Assembly (NCBI RefSeq): GCF_014203535.1
Contig: NZ_JACHJI010000009.1
Span: 248,001-312,000 of the forward strand
Origin: Streptomyces griseomycini
GTDB taxonomy: Bacteria > Actinomycetota > Actinomycetes > Streptomycetales > Streptomycetaceae
Reading direction: 5' to 3'
Length of the DNA: 64,000 nt
Positions 58,180 to 64,000 of the stretch are shown piece after piece. Position numbers and translations under genes: made by a program. Numbering within the stretch: the stretch's first letter is position 1; each line of letters begins with the position of its first letter. The notes beneath the pieces were generated by a model. It was not told the origin of the DNA. It was given only the letters and a program-made list of their open reading frames with translations, and searched no databases.

Positions 58180-58773
58180 TCAGGCCCGGGCGAGGGCGGC
58201 GCGGCGGCGGTGGCGGGCCACGCGTTCGCGGTTGCCGCAGATCTCGCTGGAGCACCAGCGCCTCCTGCGGCCCCGGGAGGTGTCGAGGTACACGATCGGG
58301 CAGTTGTCGCCCTCGCACTGCCGCAGCCCGGCGCGCGCGACGGGGTCGGTGAGCAGGTCCACGGCGTCCCGCGCGACCGCCGCGAGCAACGCGGCGCGGC
58401 CGGGCGGGCCGTCGACGCGGCGCGTCAGCACCCCGTCGTCACCGGGGACCGCGCACAGGGCCGGGGGCGCCGCGCGGGCGAGGTCGTTGACCCGCGCGAG
58501 CGCGAGGTCGTACGAGGGGACGCCGGGCGCCGCCCGGCCGCGCAGCAACGGGCCGAGCCTGCCGCGCAGTTCGCGGAAGGCCGGCAGCCACGAGGGGTCG
58601 GCGTGGGCCAGCGGGGTGCCCGGCGGGACGAGTCCCGATCCGGTGATCCAGGCGCGCAGCACCTCGACGGAGTCGAGCCGTTCCGCGGGATGCGTGGTCG
58701 CGAGGAGGTCCAGGCAGACCCGTCCGGTGTCGAACCGCAGCTCGTGGGGCGCCGTGGCCGTACCCAGTGCCAT
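58180..58773 (-). CDS. CGNR zinc-finger (ABATE-like) transcriptional regulator
   Basis: A 197-residue protein. The N-terminal half is the ABATE-like ligand domain (FDTGRVCLDLLATTHPAERL). The C-terminus has the CGNR zinc finger: CEGDNCPIVYLDTSR, then RRRRWCSSEICGNRERVARH, with the four cysteines and the defining C-G-N-R. Such proteins occur in actinobacteria as probable transcription factors; targets are unknown. Start ATG 58773 is assigned from the family start MALGTAT...; a ribosome site is weak. Confidence 0.85.
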   Translation of the reverse strand: MALGTATAPHELRFDTGRVCLDLLATTHPAERLDSVEVLRAWITGSGLVPPGTPLAHADPSWLPAFRELRGRLGPLLRGRAAPGVPSYDLALARVNDLARAAPPALCAVPGDDGVLTRRVDGPPGRAALLAAVARDAVDLLTDPVARAGLRQCEGDNCPIVYLDTSRGRRRRWCSSEICGNRERVARHRRRAALARA

Positions 58774-58925
58774 GTGCCTGTCACCGCCTAGGGGTTCACC
58801 CCCGGCGTGCGGGGGCCGGTGCGATGCGAGTGAGGGGCCGGGAGGTCCTCTCCCTACAGTGCCTGCCCGTTCCCGCGCCCGGAACCCCCCGCACGGCCCC
58901 CGGTGGCCCGGGGCCGACCCGGTTC

Positions 58926-60161
58926 TCATTCGTCCGCGTACTTCGGCTCCGCCTGCGGGTCCAGGGCGAGCCGGTAGCCGCGCTTGACGACCGTCTGGAT
59001 CAGCTTGGGGGTGCCGAGGGCGCTGCGCAGGCGGGCCATGGCGGTCTCCACCGCGTGCTCGTCGCGGCCCGCTCCCGGCAGCGCGCGCAGCAGGTCCGCG
59101 CGGGACACGACCCAGCCGGGCCGCCGGGACAGCGCCCGCAGCAGGGACATCCCGGCCGGCGGCACGGGCCTGAGCGCGCCGTCCACCAGGACCGCGTGGC
59201 CGCGGATCTCCACCCGGTGCCCGGCGACGGGCAACGCGCGGGCGCGGGCGGGCAGTTCCCGGCAGAGCAGCTGGACGAGGGGGCCCAGCCGGAAGCGCTC
59301 GGGCTGGACGGTGTCGACGCCGCGGGCCTGCAGCGGCAGCGCGGTGACCGGGCCGACGCAGGCGGGCAGGACGTCGTGGCCGAGGGCGGCGAGCAGGCCG
59401 TCGAGCAGGCCGCGCTCCTCGGCCCGGGACAGGAGCGAGGCCGCGGCGGGCGCGCTGGTGAAGGTGACCGCGTCCAGGGTCCGGGAGACGGCGGCGTCCA
59501 GCAGCCGGTCGACGGGGCCGAGGTCCTCCGGCGGCAGCCACCGGTAGACCGGCACCCCCACCACCTCCGCTCCCCCGGCCCGCAGCGACTCCACGAACCC
59601 GGGCAGCGGCTCGCCGTGCAGCTGCACGGCGATGCGCAGTCCGTCGACGCCCTCCGCGAGCAGCCGGTCGAGCACCTCCGCCAGGGACTCCGACGCCGGC
59701 GACCACTCCTCGGTCAGTCCGGCGGCCCGGATCGCGCCCTTCACCTTGGGGCCGCGCGCCAGGATCCGCACCCCGCGCAGCCTCGCCAGCAGGTCCTCGC
59801 CCAGGCCCCAGCCGTCGGCGGCCTCCACCCAGCCCCGGAAGCCGATGGCGGTGGTGGCGACCGCGACGTCCGGGGCCTGCCCGATGATCTCCTTGGTGGC
59901 GGCCAGCAGCTCGCTGTCGTCGGCCAGCGGCACGATCCGCAGGGCGGGGGCGTGCAGCACGACGGCTCCGCGCCGCTCGAGCAGCGCGCCCAGTTCGTCG
60001 GCCCGGCGCGCCGCGGTCACCCCCACGGTGAAGCCCGCGAGGGGGCCGTGCTCCGGTCGTTGCTGCGGACCCTGTCGTTCGTCGTACATGGCTCTCGTCC
60101 CGGTCGAGTCGGCGTCCTGCGGGGAGTGCGGCTCCGCCTCCGTGCCGGTCGAGCCTGTCAA
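58926..60161 (-). CDS. nnaR: HemD-like protein fused to winged helix, nitrate regulator NnaR
   Basis: A 411-residue protein. The N-terminal part is a uroporphyrinogen-III synthase fold (GFTVGVTAARRADELGALLE, then ATTAIGFRGWVEAADGWG, and VTFTSAPAAASLLSRAEE), and the C-terminal 70 residues form an OmpR-like winged helix (MSLLRALSRRPGWVVSRADL, then HAVETAMARLRSALGTPKLI). This fusion is the NnaR type, known from S. coelicolor as a regulator of nitrate assimilation. Start is uncertain: TTG 60161 (411 residues) or ATG 60089 (387). It lies 45 bases downstream of narK on the same strand. Confidence 0.87.
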   Translation of the reverse strand: MTGSTGTEAEPHSPQDADSTGTRAMYDERQGPQQRPEHGPLAGFTVGVTAARRADELGALLERRGAVVLHAPALRIVPLADDSELLAATKEIIGQAPDVAVATTAIGFRGWVEAADGWGLGEDLLARLRGVRILARGPKVKGAIRAAGLTEEWSPASESLAEVLDRLLAEGVDGLRIAVQLHGEPLPGFVESLRAGGAEVVGVPVYRWLPPEDLGPVDRLLDAAVSRTLDAVTFTSAPAAASLLSRAEERGLLDGLLAALGHDVLPACVGPVTALPLQARGVDTVQPERFRLGPLVQLLCRELPARARALPVAGHRVEIRGHAVLVDGALRPVPPAGMSLLRALSRRPGWVVSRADLLRALPGAGRDEHAVETAMARLRSALGTPKLIQTVVKRGYRLALDPQAEPKYADE

Positions 60162-60189
60162 CGATCCGTGACGGGCTCGGTTCGGCTTC

Positions 60190-60205
60190 GTGTCACCAGT
60201 GTTAC
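60190..60205 (-). promoter_or_regulatory. GlnR-box-like sequence between narK and nnaR
   Basis: On the minus strand GTAAC, six bases, then GACAC partly matches the GlnR half-site pattern gTnAc-n6-GaAAc, 29 bases upstream of the TTG start of nnaR. The match is imperfect (GACAC for GAAAC) and binding is not shown. Confidence 0.3.
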
Positions 60206-60206
60206 G

Positions 60207-61565
60207 TCACACCCGGGCGTAACTGGGCTGCGGCTTCTCCTCCGAAGTGGTGTTCCGGCCGGTCGGCCGGTCCGTCGGGCGGCGCAGGTATACGGCCCAG
60301 GTGACCGCGAAGCAGACCGCGTAACAGGCGAGGAAGGCGACGAACGCGCCGGTGCCGGAGCCGTGGGAGAGGAAGGACTGGCGGAAGGCCAGGTTGATGC
60401 CGACCCCGCCGAGCGCGCCCACCGCGCCGATCAGTCCCATGGAGGCGCCGGACAGCCGCCGCCCGTACGCGGCGGCCTCCTCCCCGCGCAGTCCCCGGGC
60501 CAGCGCCTTGGCCTGGAAGATGCCGGGGATCATCTTGAACGTCGATCCGTTGCCGAGGCCGGACAGCACGAACAGCACCACGAACGCGACGGTGAACAGC
60601 ACCAGCGACTTCTGCATGGAGGCGACGACCAGTACGGCGGTGGCCGCGCCCATCGCGACGAAGTTCCACAGCGTGATCCGCGAGCCGCCGTAGCGGTCGG
60701 CGAGCCTGCCGCCCACCGGGCGGATCAGGGAGCCGAGCAGCGGGCCGAGGAAGGTGACGTACGCGGCCTGCAGCGGGGTGCGGCCGAACTGGCTCTGGAG
60801 CACCTGCCCGAAGGCGAAGCTGTAGCCGATGAACGAGCCGAAGGTGCCGATGTAGAGGAAGGACATGATCCAGGTGTGCGGGTCCCGCGCGGCGTCCTTG
60901 GCGGCGCCGGTGTCGTTCCTCACCGAGGCCAGGTTGTCCATGTACAGCGCGGCGAGCACGGCGGCGACGACGATCAGCGGGATGTAGATGCCGAGCAGCA
61001 CCCGCGGCCCGCCGCCCGCCCCGATGATCGCGAGGGCGGTGAGCTGGATCACCGGGACGCCGATGTTGCCGCCGCCGGCGTTCAGGCCGAGCGCCCAGCC
61101 CTTCTTCCGGAGCGGGAAGAAGGCGTTGATGTTGGTCATGGAGGAGGCGAAGTTGCCGCCGCCGATGCCGGCCAGCAGGCCGACCAGCAGGAAGGTGGAG
61201 AAGGAGGTGCCCGGTTCCATCACGGTGAACGCGGCCACCGTGGGGACCAGCAGCATCCCGGCGGAGACGATCGTCCAGTTCCGTCCGCCGAAGACCGCGA
61301 CGGCGAAGGTGTACGGGACGCGGACCACGGCGCCGACCAGGGTGACCACGGACGTCAGCAGGAACTTGTCGGCCGGGGTGAGCCCGTACTCCGGGCCCAT
61401 GAAGAGCACCAGCACGGACCACATCGTCCAGACGGAGAACCCGATGTGCTCGGACAGCACGGAGAAGAGCAGGTTGCGCCGGGCGATCCTCTCCCCGGTG
61501 CGGTTCCAGAAGGTCTCGTCCTCCGGGTCCCACTCCTGGATCCAACGGCCGCCAGGGACTGTCAT
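60207..61565 (-). CDS. narK: Nitrate/nitrite MFS transporter
   Basis: A 452-residue twelve-helix membrane protein of the nitrate-nitrite porter family. The two nitrate signatures are GIGGGNFASSMTNINAFFP and GLGNGSTFKMIPGIFQAKAL, both with the Gly/Asn pattern of NarK. ATG 61565 has GGAGG five bases ahead. In Streptomyces it imports nitrate for assimilation or exports nitrite. It precedes nnaR by 45 bases, a plausible co-transcript. Confidence 0.93.
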   Translation of the reverse strand: MTVPGGRWIQEWDPEDETFWNRTGERIARRNLLFSVLSEHIGFSVWTMWSVLVLFMGPEYGLTPADKFLLTSVVTLVGAVVRVPYTFAVAVFGGRNWTIVSAGMLLVPTVAAFTVMEPGTSFSTFLLVGLLAGIGGGNFASSMTNINAFFPLRKKGWALGLNAGGGNIGVPVIQLTALAIIGAGGGPRVLLGIYIPLIVVAAVLAALYMDNLASVRNDTGAAKDAARDPHTWIMSFLYIGTFGSFIGYSFAFGQVLQSQFGRTPLQAAYVTFLGPLLGSLIRPVGGRLADRYGGSRITLWNFVAMGAATAVLVVASMQKSLVLFTVAFVVLFVLSGLGNGSTFKMIPGIFQAKALARGLRGEEAAAYGRRLSGASMGLIGAVGALGGVGINLAFRQSFLSHGSGTGAFVAFLACYAVCFAVTWAVYLRRPTDRPTGRNTTSEEKPQPSYARV

Positions 61566-61704
61566 GACGCCTCCACGGTGTTCCACAGCTCGGTCGTGCC
61601 GAACGTAGGGAGGAGTCGTTTCGGGCCGGTGGGGCTGTGGATGACCGTGCGGGAACGTTGCCCTCACCTCGCGGGGCGCCGGGGTGAGAGGCCGCCGTCA
61701 CGGC

Positions 61705-61740
61705 CGCGGCCCGGCCCCGTGGTGAGGGGGCCGGGCCGCG
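61705..61740 (-). terminator. Terminator downstream of the small lipoprotein-like gene
   Basis: A 14-bp perfect stem CGCGGCCCGGCCCC/GGGGCCGGGCCGCG lies 43 bases past the gene's stop. Confidence 0.75.
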
Positions 61741-61751
61741 GCGGTGCTCCG

Positions 61752-61773
61752 GCTGTCCGCCGTCCGGACGGCG
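61752..61773. repeat. Perfect 22-bp palindrome
   Basis: GTCCGCCGTCC followed by its exact reverse complement, with no spacer, lies 10 bases past the stop of the small lipoprotein-like gene. It may be an additional terminator or a protein site. Confidence 0.6.
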
Positions 61774-61782
61774 GACGGCGTC

Positions 61783-62271
61783 CTACTCGTCCGACCTGAC
61801 GCGCCGCACCTCGTAGCCGTACTCCTTGTCGGGGTCGACGGCGAAGTACAGCACCGGCCGGTCGCCCGTCTCCTTGACCTCGAGCAGCGCGGACTGGCTG
61901 TCGTCCGAGAAGGACCCTCCGGCGTCGAAACCGAGCTCGACGGTGCCGCTCCTGTCGCCGTCGGCGAGTTCCCACTCGCCCCCGCCGGAGAGCTTCCCCT
62001 CACCCGGCGGGGGGTCGGTGAAGGCGAAGACGACGGCACTGCGGGGGATGCCCGACATCTCGAACCGCCCGTCGGCCCCGAACTCCACCCTGCCGCCATC
62101 GGCGCCCGTCCAGACACCGGTGACCTGCGCAGGGCTGAGCTCGCCTCCCTCGTTCGCTCCGCAACGCACCAGAGCGAACAGACCGATCAGGGAGAGCACG
62201 AGAACGGCTGCGACGGTCGCGCACCACGAAGTACCTTCACGCCGGCCTACTTGTAGATCGTTTCCTGCCAC
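61783..62271 (-). CDS. Putative small lipoprotein or membrane-anchored protein
   Basis: A 162-residue frame from GTG 62271. A hydrophobic helix (CATVAAVLVLSLIGLFALVR) ends at a Cys that could be a lipidation site, followed by a beta-rich domain (SPAQVTGVWTGADGGRVEFG, then DRPVLYFAVDPDKEYGYEV). I do not recognise the family. No ribosome site precedes the start, and the beginning overlaps the end of a decayed gene, so the true N-terminus may have been lost. Its position behind a possible toxin-like gene raises an immunity role only as speculation. Confidence 0.55.
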   Translation of the reverse strand: MAGNDLQVGRREGTSWCATVAAVLVLSLIGLFALVRCGANEGGELSPAQVTGVWTGADGGRVEFGADGRFEMSGIPRSAVVFAFTDPPPGEGKLSGGGEWELADGDRSGTVELGFDAGGSFSDDSQSALLEVKETGDRPVLYFAVDPDKEYGYEVRRVRSDE

Positions 62272-62785
62272 TTGACGTCGACGCGGAACCCGGCGAAGTA
62301 ACCGCCCATGTACGCGGTGCCTCATTGAACCCCTCCTGCCGGCCCTGGTGTCCCGGGACGAAGGACTCGTTGTTGATGTCGGTCCACGCCTTGTACTCGA
62401 CGGTCAGAGTGTCTCCCTTGGTCTTGACGATCTCGTCATCGAGGACGTAGGATCCGAGGACGCCCTGGACCTTGCGGTCCTCCTTGCCGATGACCAGTCC
62501 GCCCAGGTCGGAGGCGTACACACCGGCCATCTGGAGGTAGTTGAGGTCGTCCCCGTGCCGGTTCTTCGTCGTGCTGCAGTCGGCCCGGCCCTTCTTCTTG
62601 CCGCTCCAGGCGCACTCGGCGGCGATGGTCGAGCGGGCGTCCGCCATGCTGGTGCTCTTGATCAGGGGCTGCGTCAGCTCGTCGTCGCCGTCGTGGACGA
62701 CGTCGGACGAGCGGTTCTTGAGGTCCGGGCTGCCCCACAGCCAGCGGAAGGCCAGGTTCCAGGGACCGCCGCTGCGCACCTGGGC
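62247..62785 (-). pseudogene. 5'-truncated, frameshifted protein remnant
   Basis: A C-terminal remnant reads from about 62785: GGPWNLAFRWLWGSPDLKNR, then ELTQPLIKSTSMADARSTIA, DCSTTKNRHGDDLNYLQMAG and DEIVKTKGDTLTVEYKAWTD. Near 62320 the frame shifts by one, after FNE, and continues as AYMGGYFAGFRVDVKWQETIYK to a TAG at 62249. The 5' part is gone. I do not recognise the family; the Trp-rich charged content suggests an extracellular or effector-type protein. It overlaps the next gene's start. Confidence 0.6.
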
Positions 62786-63530
62786 GTCAACCAAGGGCGC
62801 GTGAGTATGATCGAAACTGGTCGCAGCTCTGTGAGCGCCGACCTCGTACGCGGGATGGCATCTGCGTACGACCGTTCCGACGAAGCCCTGATCGACGCAC
62901 TGGCCGCGATGACCGGACGTCGGTCCCGTGGCTGGTGGGAGGAGTACCGCGAACACCTGCCCGCCGCGTTGGCCGATCCGGCCGAGCCGGAGCACCACGC
63001 CACCGCGCTGCGCGTCGCCCCGGTGATCCACATCCCGGCAGTGCTGCAGACCACCGATCACGCCCGCGCCCTCTTCCGGGCCGTCGTACCGCCCGTGCGG
63101 CCGTACGGGATCGAGCACCGCCTCACCCATCGCATCAAGCGACAGGGCGTCCTGCACCGGGAGAACCCGCCTCCCTACTCGGCGATCATCCACGAGTCGG
63201 CCCTGCGCATGGGCTCCGGCGGCCCCGCCGTGGCCCGCGGCCAGCTCACCCACCTGCTCGACATGGGCGAGATGCCCCACGTCACCGTCCGTGTGATCCC
63301 GTTCGGCACGGACTACTTCCCGAGCACCGGCCAGTCCTTCGAACTATGTCCCGGGCGCCGTACCACAGCTCGACACCGTCCAACTGGACACCCACCACGG
63401 AGGCTGCGGATTCCTCGACGCGGAGGCACAGTTGACCAAGTACCGCGCCGTGCTGGACCACATGGCGTCCTGCGCCCTGGGCCCTGCCGAGTCACGCGAC
63501 TTCATCCACAACCTCATCCAGGAAGCCTGA
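62768..63530 (+). pseudogene. Truncated, frameshifted XRE/DUF5753 (Scr1-type) regulator
   Basis: The frame opens inside a helix-turn-helix (AHLGVNQGRVSMIETGRSSV) with the first about 30 residues missing, then continues through a DUF5753-like ligand domain (VIHIPAVLQTTDHARALF, then SAIIHESALRM, and QLTHLLDMGEMPHVTVRVIP). At about 63344 one extra base (in FELC versus FEYVPGAV) shifts the frame; the alternative frame then reads YVPGAVPQLDTVQLDTHHGG...FIHNLIQEA to TGA 63530. Such regulators pair with small DUF397 proteins, and one follows here. Probably inactive. Confidence 0.8.
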
Positions 63531-63541
63531 GAAGGAACACC

Positions 63542-63739
63542 GTGCAGACCCTCCGTCGGCAGAAGTCCACTTGCAGAGGGGACAGCTCGAACTGCGTCGA
63601 GACAGCCACCACCCCGGCCACCGTCCACGTCCGCGACTCGAAGGACGTGTCCGGGCCCCGGCTTGCCCTCTCCCATGCCACGTGGGTCGCCTTCATCGCG
63701 TACGCCGACAAGCTCGGGGACTCGGAGCTCGGCTCTTGA
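63542..63739 (+). CDS. DUF397 family small protein
   Basis: A 65-residue protein with the DUF397 pattern STCRGDSSNCVETAT...HVRDSKDVSG and SHATWVAFIAYADKL. GTG 63542 has AAGGA six bases ahead. In Streptomyces DUF397 proteins are encoded right after XRE/DUF5753 regulators and form regulatory or toxin-antitoxin-like pairs involved in differentiation; here the partner gene is decayed but the small gene is intact. Confidence 0.85.
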   Translation: MQTLRRQKSTCRGDSSNCVETATTPATVHVRDSKDVSGPRLALSHATWVAFIAYADKLGDSELGS

Positions 63740-63751
63740 GCTCCCGGCACT

Positions 63752-63809
63752 TTTCCGGTGGCCGTAGGGCCACTCGCAAAGAAGCAGGCGGCCCCACGGC
63801 CACCGGAAA
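63752..63809 (+). terminator. Terminator downstream of the DUF397 gene
   Basis: A stem of about 20 bp with two mismatches (TTTCCGGTGGCCGTAGGGCC at 63752 with its complement at 63790-63809) begins 13 bases past the stop. Confidence 0.8.
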
Positions 63810-63810
63810 G

Positions 63811-64000
63811 CCGGGGCTGCGCGAACAGACGTGACGTCAGCCTCGGTGCGCCCTGACCCCGGGCCGCCGCTTCCCGCTGTCCGGCCACAGCCGGCCCCAC
63901 ATCGTGGTCATGATGAGGATGCAGACGTTGCGCCACGGACAGATGGGCCTCAGTGAGGTTTTCGAACTCGCAGCCCTTCCCCTTCGGGCCAGGCTGGAAC
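63811..64000. other. Unresolved right edge
   Basis: Two partial frames compete: a plus-strand frame from ATG 63910 (MMRMQTLRHGQMGLSEVFEL...) open to the end, without a ribosome site, and a minus-strand frame ending near 63842 with no visible start. I cannot support either. Confidence 0.3.

Overview
The window is a contiguous piece of a high-GC actinomycete chromosome, almost certainly Streptomyces. Codon third positions are overwhelmingly G/C, GTG starts and GTGA/ATGA stop-start overlaps are frequent, and the gene order (bcp, rdgB, rph, nagF-nagE1-nagE2, cysM-cysO-mec, clpS-pncB-pncA, hppD, murA, hupA, sigU-rsuA, nnaR-narK) is the one I remember for the chromosome core of the Streptomyces coelicolor/lividans group. 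That comparison is from memory, not from a search.

Layout. 1-1630: edge of an SMR transporter, a GroES-like protein, a DUF3618 protein and the peroxiredoxin Bcp. 1721-3160: an accessory insert of two overlapping HNH-endonuclease paralogues followed 15 bases later by an unusual tRNA-like gene and a strong terminator. 3169-5117: nucleotide and RNA housekeeping (rdgB, rph) with a lipoprotein. 5193-8444: the N-acetylglucosamine PTS genes with DasR-type operators. 8455-11904: a beta-lactamase-fold hydrolase, a membrane-anchored PemK-like protein and the protein-bound-sulfide cysteine pathway, including a short leader peptide. 12038-16914: amino-acid permease, ClpS and NAD salvage. 17385-25893: secreted M6 metalloprotease, two RDD membrane proteins, an FAD-linked oxidase and a TPR protein. 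25946-32116: HppD with a divergent Lrp-type regulator, an OpuC-like ABC transporter lacking a binding protein, a Lon-like secreted protease and an IclR regulator. 32421-37850: a helicase, a Fic/Doc toxin-antitoxin pair with a palindromic operator, an MFS exporter and an orphan SUKH-4 protein. 38078-43496: a three-subunit molybdenum hydroxylase-like operon with unusual features. 43786-48559: a sugar ABC transporter operon ending in a GH20 hexosaminidase. 48800-61565: core genes (YqgE, MurA, HU, malic enzyme, HelD, SigU/RsuA, CGNR regulator, NnaR, NarK). 61783-64000: a decayed accessory patch in which two 5'-truncated, frameshifted genes meet head to head.

How the genes work together. Two regions concern amino sugars: the PTS imports GlcNAc and the ABC/GH20 operon probably imports and cleaves a GlcNAc-containing oligosaccharide. 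Sulfur assimilation is represented by the CysO carrier, CysM and the JAMM peptidase Mec. SigU and its membrane anti-sigma factor RsuA form a translationally coupled regulatory pair. NnaR and NarK belong to nitrate assimilation.

The most unusual items are the HNH-HNH-tRNA-like unit, the molybdenum-hydroxylase-like large subunit that lacks the family's catalytic glutamate and is paired with an iron-sulfur subunit carrying about 520 low-complexity residues, the CysO carrier whose Gly-Gly end is masked by Met-Ala, a partial copy of the murA 3' end just beyond murA, and the rearrangement junction near position 62770. All functional calls rest on reading motifs by eye; no database search was possible.
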